From positions 1,968,304 to 2,032,303 of the forward strand of contig OX422185.1 in NCBI GenBank assembly GCA_949130485.1: a stretch of 64,000 nucleotides of DNA, in the 5' to 3' direction. This DNA is from Agelas oroides (taxonomy: Eukaryota; Porifera; Demospongiae; Agelasida; Agelasidae). Below the pieces are notes generated by a model, which was not told the DNA's origin, made no database searches, and saw nothing but the letters and a program-made list of their open reading frames with translations. The translations under genes were made by a program, and so were the position numbers. Of this stretch, positions 53,901-61,546 are shown piece after piece; positions within the stretch are counted from its first letter, which is position 1; each line of letters starts with the position of its first letter.

Positions 53901-55811
53901 AATTTTGCTGTTAAAGAATTTCGTGGTTGAGGCCAACCATGAAAATTTAACATGAAAATAGACGCGGCGAAGATCAACAAATAAACGTGCCCGCAAGTCC
54001 ACACCTCCTGCTGTAAATGTCGGATCTACAACTACTCCTGACCGCCACAGCATTACAGCCCATGATACCTGGCTCTCCCGATACCTTGTAGTACACTAAA
54101 CACTAGGAATGCTCCAGGTGCTCGTCCATATTGGAACCGTCAACCGTTAAAAAAAGGTTTGCAGAACGAGCTGCGTAAAATTAACAGCACAAAAAAACTT
54201 ACGCGAATTGGTTGACGTGAAAATTTCCCGATTTACGGTATATCTCATAACTCTTTCCATTATAGGGAATCTGTTTGTACTCCTTACCTACACCCTTGTG
54301 AATGAGAGTCTCCACAACTGGATTGGATCCAACAAAAGCTGCAAAACACAAAGCCCTACTCTTCATTCGTCTTTTCTTCTTGTCATTATCACTGAGGAGC
54401 CTCTCCAGCTCATCAAGGTGGCGGTGGAAGGAGTCCATATCATTGTTTCTAATGGCCTCCTTCAGTAATTTCTCCTAAAGTGTTGTACATGAGGCACATA
54501 ATTATACCACAGTAACAGTAGTCAAATGAGAGGCCAAGGCCTGGTCTATGTGGGGTAGGGAGATTCCATCCAGCTGATATGCACAAACTATGGAGTCAAA
54601 GTAGTTGTAGTGCCCATTCTTACAATATTATCAAACAGTAGCCTCATTCCCAGGCCCTCGCCCAGCTTCCCGTCACTTGCAGTACGGTTAACCCAGGCCC
54701 TCGCCCAGGTTCCTGTCACTTGCAGTACGGTTAACCCAGGCCCTCGCCCAGCCAGGGAACAAGGCTAATCAAACAGTACATGCAAACATAACAACAGTTC
54801 ACATGGGATCCTGTAGAGATGGTGAGATTCAAGCTGGTTGTTAGTGTACCTGAACGTTGATATTGTTGACGGTGGTACACATGCAACAAGTGTTTGGTAC
54901 TGACAATTACTATATGAAGATGAGGGGCGTGGTTACGAGATAGTATTTGTGCCCTTTGGCCTATGAATTCTGGTGAGAACACTGGTCACACACTGACAGC
55001 CCTATATTCATGGCTACTATTGGATCTTCAAGCACAATTACATTAATTTTAAGAAGTCACATATCTCGGTACTGAAAATGCCATCATTTCTACTACCTAC
55101 CTCTTCTTGTACTCGTGGATCTGGTTCATCTTCTTCTGAGTCTTCAACAGACCCTGATTCATCCTCCTCTGAGGCTTCAAAGAATGAGCTTCTGACAGAA
55201 CTTAATTTGTCCTCCTCTAAGGCCCCAGAAGAATCCACCCTCTCTGTCACTTCATCTGCAGCAACAGGAGAAACTTTCTATAGTAAAGTGCACAATAGGT
55301 TCTAAATTGTCCCACAATTTGTCATCATAATGATACTCTTTGCCATCCACACTTTGCATGTATTGCAGTTTTAGCTACTAAATTAGTAAAAGAGATGGTT
55401 TGTTGACAACCACAATTTTGGAAACACACACTCGTCATCACCAATAATTTTTCCTGTAGCTTGAAGAGTTCCACTACCACTGTATGCACACCTGGTAGTA
55501 TATTCTCTCAATCAACTCACAATCAGTCTTCGTTCTCCTGGTTACACTGGGGACACTGCGACCCACTGCATTCTCCCCCCTCACCCTCACATCATACTCA
55601 GTGGAGGGAGTGAGGCCATCCAGAGTTGTGGAGAAGACATTGTGTCTGACCACCTGTGTCTCAAATGAGGATGCAGGATCTGAGGCATTTCGATATTCCA
55701 CTACGTAACCAGTGATGGGGCTGCCCTGGTCCCTTTTGCTCGCATTCCACTGAACAGATATGGAGGTGGAGGATGTTGCCTCAACAGACACAATGGTAGG
55801 TGTAGAGGGTG
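32596..55811 (-). CDS. Gene B: FN3 - ankyrin - Roc - COR - Death protein (gene model)
   Basis: Minus-strand exons, all phase-compatible: FN3 55811-55521; acidic 55255-55101; helical 54474-54288; short 52790-52735; ANK 50212-50114, 49751-49653, 49349-49251, 49064-48966, 47578-47480, 46233-46135, 44843-44745, 43506-43408, (broken 43149-43052), 42178-42092; linkers 41719-41665 and 36181-36110; Roc-COR 36038-33871; linkers 33760-33694 and 33137-33057; Death 32903-32596 with stop TAA. The order ANK-Roc-COR-Death is that of DAPK1 without its kinase (family knowledge), suggesting cytosolic GTP-dependent signalling towards death-domain partners (inference). A 5' start codon was not located; a Death-like exon at 56.2-56.5 kb may be its N-terminal part. 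The broken ANK exon must be skipped. Confidence 0.72.
33057..33137 (-). CDS. Gene B: Pro/Ser/Thr linker exon
   Basis: 81 bp, phase 1-1, acceptor CTCTGCAG, donor GTAAAA. Encodes a flexible linker (VVASPPTGQLHLQPSSTPAS) between COR and Death. Confidence 0.65.
33138..33693. other. Intron of gene B
   Basis: No feature seen. Confidence 0.4.
33694..33760 (-). CDS. Gene B: charged linker exon
   Basis: 67 bp, phase 0 to 1, acceptor TGATTGTAG, donor GTACTG. Encodes DKETDRDRDQVNISVGNTSR and two more residues. Confidence 0.65.
33871..36038 (-). CDS. Gene B: Roc-COR GTPase exon
   Basis: 2168 bp, phase 1 to 0, acceptor GCTTATAG, donor GTGTGT. The protein begins EIDSQLENLLEKYRHQ, then P-loop TGPPRVGKTT, a Pro/Ala/Ser-rich insert of about 60 residues, switch-2 motif MDTGGQPEFHE, G4-like IATHLDQLK, then a COR winged-helix region (HLGTILFYEDVPGLNELVIC, PNVLFESIYHLV) and a Cys-rich end (CGCLP, CLKSPRCQDQC, HECTIWFEYW) that may bind zinc. 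Roco family; the closest internal relative is the Roc-COR exon at 5.1-7.3 kb. The catalytic P-loop and DTGGQ are intact, so GTP binding is expected. Confidence 0.88.
36110..36181 (-). CDS. Gene B: acidic linker exon before Roc
   Basis: 72 bp, phase 1-1, acceptor TATTTACAG, donor GTGAAC. Encodes DNSPSEEPPALGVKEEKTEE and SDDE. It joins the 55-bp linker exon (41665) to Roc-COR in frame. Confidence 0.65.
36182..38504. other. Large intron of gene B
   Basis: Contains a GGGGCGAGC-type relic at 36222-36250, a foldback end TAGCCTCGTCCCCAGG at 37734, and from about 37880 the segment paralogous to gene A. A private insertion at about 37975-38235 (AAGCATCTCCCCCACTACAT near its end) occupies the site that carries the TTAA element in gene A. 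No exon recognised. Confidence 0.45.
38746..39877 (+). CDS. Tc1-type transposase (DD34E), one intron
   Basis: Exon 1 from ATG at 38746 (MVYTAYKKQRILHFY) to about 39281, intron 39282-39410 (GTTTGT to CTTTCTGTAG), exon 2 to the stop at 39877; junction PRPKPR/PKHPVKV is in frame. It has an N-terminal helix-turn-helix pair (PTIQKFLASD; TAYQLHQLLTNAGY), then catalytic residues in IWTDEC, MQDNDPKHTS and NLIENLWHKLK, with 34 residues between the second Asp and the Glu. No internal stop. Cut-and-paste transposase acting on the terminal repeats at 38505 and 41601. Possibly functional. Confidence 0.88.
40106..41356 (-). CDS. Coiled-coil / BEN-domain passenger protein, interrupted by TGA
   Basis: Three exons: 41356-41314 (from MTLRRVLKELQADQ), 41206-41072, and 40965-40106; phases match. 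Exon 3 starts with a coiled coil (EEVEELKQKIQVLEEGQQ-like heptads), a Pro/Tyr/His-rich linker, then a C-terminal region resembling the BEN domain (KVKTLAVKLA, then FGDDVLIRCTVAGG, GLPVNELSQLKQVLFTQFP). BEN domains bind DNA or chromatin (family knowledge). A TGA at 40334-40336 interrupts the BEN domain exactly where an Arg would fit (CGA to TGA is a single transition), while the frame stays open on both sides. Either a recent pseudogene or an allele in this copy. Confidence 0.7.
41665..41719 (-). CDS. Gene B: 55-bp linker exon
   Basis: Phase 0 to 1; encodes ESESTGRQQEQKQSPEET. Homologue of gene A exon 16296-16350. Donor GTATGTAGG is intact. Confidence 0.72.
42092..42178 (-). CDS. Gene B: terminal ankyrin exon (short)
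   Basis: 87 bp, phase 0-0: RTPLDWAAEGGYEAVVAYLK and a shortened end (PNMLD). Homologue of 16902-16988. Confidence 0.75.
42179..43051. other. Intron of gene B
   Basis: One unexpanded copy of the 42-bp motif that is repeated in gene A (42378-42420) and a degenerate ANK-exon edge near 42655 (GCATGGTTTAGGTGAGTTGT, also present at 17870 in gene A). No functional exon. Confidence 0.5.
43052..43149 (-). pseudogene. Gene B: broken ankyrin exon
   Basis: 98 bp instead of 99. It reads MTLLHLAAASGRVEIA, then an in-frame TGA, then LLVEKKTDINIKDSD. Splice sites still look usable, so inclusion would stop or shift the protein. Skipping keeps the frame because neighbours are phase 0. Confidence 0.75.
43408..43506 (-). 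CDS. Gene B: ankyrin repeat exon
   Basis: 99 bp, phase 0-0: WTPVHNAAVGGHVDTVRYLV, then GAGGDFNIKDGFG. Sits at the start of the 1.35-kb tandem array. Confidence 0.85.
43582..43641. repeat. Perfect 28-bp-arm palindrome, copy 1
   Basis: Arm CTGGAATGCAATGAAACAGC plus TGTGTGCT, loop CTGC, then the exact complement. Copies 2 and 3 are at about 44919-44978 and 46309-46368. The related single-copy site at 47650 and in gene A (18800) has only one arm, so the second arm was created by a local inverted duplication. Confidence 0.9.
43733..44284. mobile_element. MITE with ACCCCAAGATGC ends (copy 1 of 3)
   Basis: Ends GTTACACCCCAAGATGC and complement of GTAACCGCACCCCAAGATGC. The gene A site near 18910 and the site at 47750 are empty. 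Copies at about 45072-45670 and 46462-47010 arose with the tandem duplication. A GTAAGT-bounded open stretch inside (FHSWG at about 45240, minus) shows no known domain. Confidence 0.72.
44745..44843 (-). CDS. Gene B: ankyrin repeat exon (tandem copy)
   Basis: 99 bp, phase 0-0: ATPLHYAAAGGHVDTVQYVV, then DAGGDINIKDNKG. Protein identical to the exons at 46135 and 47480 apart from the last splice base. Confidence 0.87.
46135..46233 (-). CDS. Gene B: ankyrin repeat exon (tandem copy)
   Basis: 99 bp, phase 0-0; same protein as 44745-44843, differing by a silent base. Confidence 0.87.
47480..47578 (-). CDS. Gene B: ankyrin repeat exon (likely parent of tandem copies)
   Basis: 99 bp, phase 0-0. 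Same protein as the two previous exons; its flank lacks the palindrome and the inserted element, so it is the older edge of the array. Last exon base is A (AGGA before GTAAGT). Confidence 0.87.
47661..48965. other. Intron of gene B
   Basis: Paralogous to 18780-21480 in gene A without the 20761 MITE. Includes the shared old inverted repeat at 48400-48545. No gene. Confidence 0.5.
48966..49064 (-). CDS. Gene B: ankyrin repeat exon
   Basis: 99 bp, phase 0-0: RTPLYLAAGSGHTDTVHYLT, then EKGADINIKDKYG. Confidence 0.87.
49251..49349 (-). CDS. Gene B: ankyrin repeat exon
   Basis: 99 bp, phase 0-0: WTPLHQAAERGHTDTVQCLT, then EKGAHINIKDDNG. With the two flanking exons it forms an older duplicated trio with shared introns. 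Confidence 0.87.
49653..49751 (-). CDS. Gene B: ankyrin repeat exon
   Basis: 99 bp, phase 0-0: RTPLHWAAKRGHTDTVQCLI, then EKEADINIKDNNG. Confidence 0.87.
50114..50212 (-). CDS. Gene B: ankyrin repeat exon
   Basis: 99 bp, phase 0-0: MSPLHWAADKGHVNTVKCLV, then EKGANVNSKDGGG. Orthologous position to 21480-21578 in gene A. Confidence 0.87.
50213..50916. other. Intron of gene B
   Basis: Alignable with gene A from 21579. No feature. Confidence 0.4.
50917..51607. mobile_element. Gene B-specific insertion rich in GCACCC motifs
   Basis: Interrupts text continuous in gene A (about 22140). Ends TACCATAAAATTGGGATA and the complement of TATCCTGATTTTACATACAG are weakly inverted. Inside, AAGCACCCCATGAATAT-type motifs recur at both sides and GGTTAAGGTACC-type repeats occur near the right end. 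Confidence 0.6.
51761..52432. mobile_element. MITE with CTGTAAATCGGGAAA ends
   Basis: Left TACTGTAAATCGGGAAACTT, right complement of TTTCCTGATTTACAGTA; GAAAAATTTTCG occurs inside both ends. TA-flanked. Gene A has the empty site near 22300. Confidence 0.78.
52735..52790 (-). CDS. Gene B: short exon before ANK repeats
   Basis: 56 bp, phase 1 to 0: DINTMSTVPEHPRFSDYWE. Homologue of 22586-22632 with three extra codons. Confidence 0.65.
52791..53884. other. Intron of gene B
   Basis: Alignable with gene A 22633-23740. No coding feature. Confidence 0.4.
53885..54240. mobile_element. Second MITE of the GGGAAATTTTC family
   Basis: Ends TACCGCAGACCGGGAAAATT and complement of AAATTTCCCGATTTACGGTA. 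Related to the element at 51761. Absent from gene A. Its right end stops 48 bp from the helical exon's donor. Confidence 0.72.
54288..54474 (-). CDS. Gene B: helical / first ankyrin exon
   Basis: 187 bp, phase 0 to 1: EKLLKEAIRNNDMDSFHRHL, a basic stretch (DKKKRRMKSR), then CFAAFVGSNPVVETLIHKG. Homologue of 23816-24014. Confidence 0.75.
54641..54767. repeat. 54-bp tandem repeat inside a foldback
   Basis: About 2.3 copies of a unit with CCAGGCCCTCGCCCAG and CACTTGCAGTACGGTTAACC, bracketed by TAGCCTCATTCCCAGG and its near-complement CAGGGAACAAGGCTA. Confidence 0.8.
54768..55100. other. Intron of gene B
   Basis: No feature seen. Confidence 0.35.
55101..55255 (-). CDS. Gene B: acidic linker exon
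   Basis: 155 bp, phase 1 to 0. Ser/Glu/Asp-rich (SEEDESGSVEDSEEDEPDPR), acceptor TTGCTGCAG, donor GTAGGT. Homologue of 24808-24935. Confidence 0.72.
55521..55811 (-). CDS. Gene B: fibronectin type III exon
   Basis: 291 bp, phase 1-1: SISVQWNASKRDQGSPITGY, VVEYRNASDP, LTPSTEYDVRVRGENAVG. Donor GTGAGT. Homologue of the FN3 exons at 25.2 and 11.0 kb. Confidence 0.85.
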
Positions 55812-55842
55812 CTAATGTGAGTGTGATGTCAGGAAAGTATAA

Positions 55843-56200
55843 GTACTGTAATCTCCCGAAGTGAGGAGATAGGTGTATTTTCGACAAGTGTGATACTTCT
55901 ATTGAAAGTACACCAAGCAATTAGCCCTACAGATGTACGCATGTAGTGATTCTGCTAGCCTCTCTCATGATGCGCTTACTTACGCAACAGCCATAAACGG
56001 TATCTCCCTTTAACTGCTGCTTCCATGTCTTTCATAGCGTGGCTTCTGTAATGCTTCTCGTTCAACACAACTGCATGCACTACGACACAAACAGGCAGGT
56101 TTATTTATGAGAGGAAAGCGCCCTTTGTAATCACTTTACTCGAAAAGGTGGGGTGGACATATTTTCAAGGGTTGGCCCATTTTCGGAAAATTGGGGTACA
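55843..56200. repeat. Relic of a pogo-type inverted-repeat element
   Basis: TACTGTAATCTCCCGAAG on the left and CCATTTTCGGAAAATTGGGG on the right are weak inverted ends with GTATTTTCGA-type motifs like those of the 13.9-16.3 kb element. Confidence 0.4.
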
Positions 56201-56237
56201 CTATATTTCACTAATATCTCCTTCAAAAGATATTACA

Positions 56238-56533
56238 CTAACCTTTTGGCGCAGGTGATATTTTTCTTCTCAGTTTTTGTGCTAAAGATGTGTATCTGCC
56301 CAGGGCTTGCACAGCCTGTGCAAGAGACTTCCAGGAGACCTTTGGTGCACTGTGAAGCCATAAATCCAATACTTCTTTTCTGCAACGCTCAGTATCGAGA
56401 GGGTAATTGTTCTGAATTTCCCTCAGTGTGGCTGGCCTCAGTCCCAGTTGTACCCCCAGTGGGTACCAGTCTTCACCAGTGACCTCACTGAGCTCATTCT
56501 CAATCTCCCTCAGTGTCAGACATGTAGACGCAG
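56238..56533 (-). CDS. Death-domain-like exon 5' of gene B
   Basis: The minus strand from an acceptor (CTCTCACCAG) reads LTLREIENELSEVTGEDWYP, LGVQLGLRPATLREIQNNYP, then CRKEVLDLWLHSAPKVSWKS and LAQAVQALG, which fits the Death fold (first-helix W, central LRPATLREIQ, conserved DLWL, and W/LAQAV). It ends either at TAG (56238-56240) as the C-terminus of an upstream minus-strand gene, or at an overlapping GTTAGT donor in phase 1, which would feed the gene B FN3 exon in frame. Confidence 0.65.
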
Positions 56534-57224
56534 CTGGTGAGAGAGTTGTACATTCTTACTACAAGTGCAGTGCAAATGGCACTATTATAAACAGAAACTA
56601 CAAAAGCAACAAAAGCTAAACCTTAAGACTGCTATGATTTGGCAGTGTCACAGATGTATAGAATTCAAAGACTTGTAACGAGGCCAGTATGGCAAAAAGT
56701 GATTGTAGGAGAGGGTCTGGTCTTGCATATCAAATTGGTGCTGTACTTGTACTGTTCCCTTACAGCCTCAAGCTCTTTGAAGCCAGACTCATGGTACTAC
56801 AAGTGTAGTGCAAGTAGAGCCATAAAATGGTTATGACTGTTATGAACTGGGTGTTTGGTGGTATTACTCAAGCAATCAAAGACTCATAATAGCCATGGGG
56901 GCTGGCAGTCTGCACCTTTGGATATTAAATGAGCTGGTGCTGTACATAGGGCAGGCCCGGCGGAAGCAAAATTGAATTGGTCCGGCCAAGTAGTACGTGA
57001 CTGCAAGCGTAAGCACGCAGCAGCTAGGGGGTCTTTCGGGGGCATGCCCCCCAAGGAAATTTTTCAAATTTGATGCTCTGAGATTGCTTCTGAGGCCATT
57101 TTTGGACCCTTCTTCAGCCTTTAATCTGTAGCTCTTGGCAGGCTTGATTCTGATTCAATTTGGCACGTCCACATGCGTCCAATATATGGTCTGGTAGCCT
57201 ACTGGTTCGAACATCGCGTATATT
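56534..57224. other. No gene recognised
   Basis: Contains duplicated short text (CTACAAGTG(C/T)AGTGCAA at 56560 and 56800) and GC-rich repeat text near 56955-57060. No exon is supported. Confidence 0.35.
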
Positions 57225-57692
57225 TCTGCACCATAGAGATTACAGTACGGCCGTCCGTACTATATCATCTATGTCTGCACTAACACGTAATTAGGGCGCT
57301 GACAGGAATGCTTCACAATTTGCGCTTTACCAAACTCACGCTTCGGAAATACAAAGGTTGATGGGAGGTGATTAGGCTCATCTGGAAGGTCTGGCAGGTT
57401 TAGAGGAGCTAAAACCTTCGACAATGCCATGATTGGTCTGCTACGCAACCACGTGGCTACATGTAGTTTTAGCCTCGTTCCCAGACCCCAGCAGCACGAA
57501 ATTCGCGCAGCCGCGCAAGCGCGAACGCTGCAACCAGGGCTGAACTATGGTATTCGCGCAGCCGCGGCAAGCGACGAACGCTGCAGCTAGGGTCGAACTA
57601 TACTACATTAGTCCAGCATCGCCGGCACCTTTCGTGTGAGCACAGATGATACAGTACGGACGGCCGTACTGTATTATCTATGGTGTGAGAGT
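57225..57692. mobile_element. MITE with internal GTACGGCCGTCCGTAC palindrome
   Basis: About 50-bp inverted ends, each containing ACAGTACGGCCGTCCGTACT or its complement. Inside, a GC-rich motif TTCGCGCAGCCGCG is duplicated at 57500 and 57552. Confidence 0.72.
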
Positions 57693-57946
57693 CTGGCTCC
57701 GCGAGACTACGCCGGCACTTAGCTTGCAGGCGACAAGCACGCATATTTCCAGCCTGCACGAACATGTAGTCGCTCGAAAAATCTTGAAAAGTCTCAAACA
57801 TTGGTCCGGCCATGGCCTGAGCAACCGGACCGGCTCCGCCGGCCCTGTAGGGTATATCCTTCCGTGTTCACAGTCCTCATACAGGTCTACATCAAAATTA
57901 CCTAACATGTCAACTCACCCATACTTCCCGGCAACGCCCAGATCGA

Positions 57947-57988
57947 TCTGGTCACTTGACATAATTAATTTATGTCACGTGACCAAAT
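57947..57988. repeat. Palindrome TGGTCACTTGACATAA
   Basis: Arms TGGTCACTTGACATAA and TTATGTCACGTGACCA with one mismatch and a TTAAT centre. Confidence 0.75.
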
Positions 57989-58545
57989 TTACTCGAAGAG
58001 GACACGAAGACGGAAAATGTCTACAGTATCCTAAGTATAGCGCGACTAAAATGCCAATCAGAGTGTCGGAGTAAAGCAAAAAATCAAGGTACAACGAAAT
58101 TCTTTGGATGCTAACTATATAGCGAGAGAGTTGTGGTGCAGCAGGAAAAAGGAGGACACACATGACAGTTGAACTTTGCAAAAATGAGTGATTTAGGTCA
58201 TCTGCTAGTTTATTTTCTTCATCTTCCATACTGGTTGGTAGTCTGCGGAACAGAAAGGGACTCAGATGTTCAATTCCAGTATCTAGATAATAGTTTTGTA
58301 AGCCACACCCTTCATAGAGAAACTAAGAGTCTGGTCACACTGCAGCTGATTAGTTGTGTTGGGATAGCCCAATACACCAATGTGTAAAACCTCTGCAGGA
58401 TACACAGTGTAACCAGTACATGTACTGGTTTACGTATTGTATGCTGTGACCTATAGACCTTATGCAATTGACGTGATCACCTCACGTAACCAAACGTGTA
58501 ATGGATTGTGGATAGACTACGCGGCCATTTTGAGTGGCAAAAATG

Positions 58546-58754
58546 ACCATGGTCTATGGAGCATAAGTACAGCAAAGCACTTTGTGAGCTCCTTTCTCAC
58601 CAGCGCAAGAATTGATTTTACATTTACACCCAGATTGCACAAGGTCTCAACAGGATCTAACGCTCACTGAGGCAATTAAGCTTACCTGCATGCCTCGTTA
58701 ATGCAGTGAGCTTGCAAAGTGCTTCACTGTACTTAAGCTCCATAGACCGCGGTC
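58546..58754. repeat. Foldback element, about 50-bp arms
   Basis: GGTCTATGGAGCATAAGTAC and AGCAAAGCACTTTG on the left are mirrored on the right (CAAAGTGCTTCACTGTACTT then AAGCTCCATAGACC). Confidence 0.75.
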
Positions 58755-58904
58755 TTCCTTGTCACTGAGTTTTGGACCAATGTGGAGTGTGTTCGTGCCT
58801 ATAGACCACGCCCTCTTTCATTTCGGCGCGCGCGGAGCCGGAGTCGGATATCCTACATGATTATGTCACTGATCGGCAAGTTCAAACTCGCTGTGTGCTG
58901 TCTC

Positions 58905-59075
58905 CGTTCGAGTGCTCCTCTGGCTCCCTGCTTGCTACCCCCGTTCGAGTGCTCCTCTGTCTCCCTGTTTGCTGCCCCCGTTCGAATTCGAGTGCTCCTC
59001 TGCCTACCTGTTTGCTGCCCCCGTTCGAGTTTGGGTGCTCCTCTGCCTCCCTGTTTGCCTCCCCGATCGAGTGTT
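58905..59075. repeat. About 46-bp minisatellite, four copies
   Basis: Unit TTCGAGTGCTCCTCTG followed by (T/C)CTCCCTGTTTGCTGCCCCCG. Copies diverged; no coding role supported. Confidence 0.85.
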
Positions 59076-59198
59076 GGTGTAAGAGTTTGTTCATGTCATT
59101 GCCTCTGTTTTTGTGTGTGTAGGCTGGTCCCATATTTAATAGTCTCGCCCCAGACCCTTCCTGCGGATCGCGGGATACTGTAAGGTAGCTGTCACGTT

Positions 59199-59722
59199 TA
59201 ATTTGGACCCCCCTAAAATTGGTTCCCCCCAGAACGAATTTTTCTGAAATATTTGGACCCACTCTGAAAAATTTGTTCCCACTATAGGCCAGCCACACGA
59301 AAGAAAATCAGTGACTACTAAGGACATTAGTGGAGTTCACAGTTGCATATCTAGAAAAATGAATGATTGCTTTTCATGAGTATGCCTCAGCGGCCCCACG
59401 CAGTGTTCGAAACGTGTGTTCGCTGCAAACTTTGCACAATGTATGCAGAAACTGACTGTTGCGTGCAGCCGGGAATGAGACTACAGTACATTGCGTACTG
59501 CTGAACTGACGGGTCTGAGTAGTTTCCAGAAACCTCGGAAACCTCCTAGATATGCCACTGCTCCAAGTTTTACAAGTGAAATATGTTCAGGGTCTATGTT
59601 CTTTCATCTGTGGGAGGTGGTCCAAATTTTTCAGAGGGAGTCCATATTGCAATAAAATAAGTTCCGGGGGGTCCTTATTTATTGAAAAATTAGTTCCGGG
59701 GGGGAACCAATTTTGGGGGTCC
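59199..59722. mobile_element. MITE with GGACCCCC(C)TAAAATTGGTTCC ends
   Basis: Left GACCCCCCTAAAATTGGTTC, right GAACCAATTTTGGGGGTCC; a second internal inverted pair (TTTGGACCCACTCTGAAAAA) lies just inside. Confidence 0.75.
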
Positions 59723-59733
59723 ATGACATTGCC

Positions 59734-60171
59734 TTGTCCCCAGGCCCCACCCAAAAAGTTGGGAAAGGGGCCTGGTCACACTTGCAAACTTTCTTGTATG
59801 TGCTCAGTCGGCATATTATGTAACAATTACATGCCTTACGTGGTCACATGGTATCCAGGTACTGTTGACGAGAGTAGATGGATAGATCTTACTATGGATC
59901 GACTACAGACGAATCCTGTGAGGCAAGAGTAGTAGCCTAGCAAGCGTAACTACGCTCTAAGTTTCTGAAATCCGAGGTTTATGAAAAGTCTGCTTGCCTC
60001 GTTCCTATTTTCAAATGGTCTTGAAACGAGAATTTAGTAATTGGTAATGGACGAACGTGATTCCTCTACTCCTACTACGAAAACTGCTGACACAGCACAT
60101 AAGGGAATTTTTGCAAGTGTGACCAGGCCCCTTTCCCGATTTTTTTGGTGGGGCCTGGGGACGAGGCTACT
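59734..60171. mobile_element. MITE with TCCCCAGGCCCCACC ends
   Basis: About 60-bp inverted repeats: left CTTGTCCCCAGGCCCCACCC to CTGGTCACACTTGCAAA, right its complement ending GGGGACGAGGCTAC. Starts 11 bp after the previous element. Confidence 0.82.
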
Positions 60172-60376
60172 GTAAGGGAGGCTGTCTTTTTCCAATGCGG
60201 TAACGCCCTAATGCGTCATGTGACTTCTGCTCGGTTCCACATGGTTCTTGGCGGTAAATTACAAAGTGCGCTTTGCAGTAGCCTTGCTACTGTTGGAAGC
60301 TGTGGGGTACTCTAATAGAACTTCAGGCTGTCAACGAATCCTTCGATATGTTTTTGTCTGCTCTCTAAAGACTTCT

Positions 60377-60851
60377 GGTATAGATCTTATCCGCGTGCTC
60401 ATTTTTGATTACGTCATTCACTTCCGGATGGCAAAAGCGCACGAATGTCCATTAGCTGCTGTGTGTACGGGTGTATGCGAAGAGGCGTGAAGGGAAGTAG
60501 CGTTCGGTTCTTTTGATTCTCCGAGGCCCCAGACTTGATGAGATTGTAGGAAAAAGCTATCAAATGACAGAAATGGTAGGCGAAAACTTATAGTAAGTTG
60601 TGGAAGTCAGTTTATTACTGCTACTACCCAAGGTAGCTACAGCTTGTAAAAGCGTTTGAATGGCTTATCTACTCGGTAGTGAGCTAGGATCGCTTCTGCG
60701 TCATGGGAATCCGTACTGTTCTCTTTGCCTTTTGCCATCGTTCACAACAAACCGGCTGTAAAACAGAGCGCCCTTCCTTCCTTTTGCAATTTGCCATCCG
60801 GAAGTTAATGACGTAATCTCAAAATTATCGTTCGTGGATAAGGTCTATAGT
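60377..60851. mobile_element. MITE with CTTATCC...CCGGATGGCAAA ends
   Basis: Left end contains ATTACGTCATTCACTTCCGG, right end its near-complement CCGGAAGTTAATGACGTAAT; outer ends AGATCTTATCC and GGATAAGGTCT. Confidence 0.78.
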
Positions 60852-61522
60852 AAGAAGGGAGAGAAAGGAAGCCTAAGCACCACAGCACCATTAGCATCCT
60901 TCTCATGAGTCTTCGACCTACCCTTCCATTCACCTGTAATCATACTGAGCTTTCCTTCAGTAAGAGCCACTACAAGAGTGTCGTACCTGCTGAGAATGGC
61001 ATGCAACTCTGGCCTTGTGTGACCGTTTCAAGGTGCAGTGATCCGAAGTGATCATCAACTAGTTTTGACTCATTTCCATGCCAACCCACTCGTTGTTTAC
61101 CACCATGACCAGGGCTTCTTTTTTCAATGTTATTAAAGTTAAATCACACGATCCGCATGGGATTGGGTGGAAAGACAGCCTCCGGAATTGTCGTATCGCT
61201 GGAGCTTATCTATAACGGAACCAAACAATAAGACTATTGTAAAACGGTAGCTTCTAAGAAGTACAAAAGCAAAGTGTTAACAAGAGGGGAATTAGCACCA
61301 GAGAATAATTAGCAGAAAACAGCCTAGTGCACTACAATATTTACACTATCACCTATGGTGTAAATTATAAGAATGTCAGATCACTACAGTTTGTGATCCG
61401 CTGGAAGTGTGTGCTCTCAAATCAAAGTCACATCTTAGTGAGGACTCCCTTGCCTATAATGAAGCCAGAGTACTGCTGTACAGATTAGTTTGATGTAGGT
61501 TCATGTGCTTTTCTCTCCACAG
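60852..61522. other. Upstream flank of the plus-strand gene
   Basis: No feature beyond a pyrimidine-rich acceptor (TTTTCTCTCCACAG, 61509-61522) implying that a 5' non-coding exon lies further upstream. Confidence 0.4.
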
Positions 61523-61546
61523 GCAAATTTCTTTCATTTCCACCGA

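Noticed and set aside
58782..59183. 133-codon plus-strand open frame rich in Cys, Pro and Leu
   Set aside because: Produced by the 46-bp minisatellite at 58905-59075; open in several frames.
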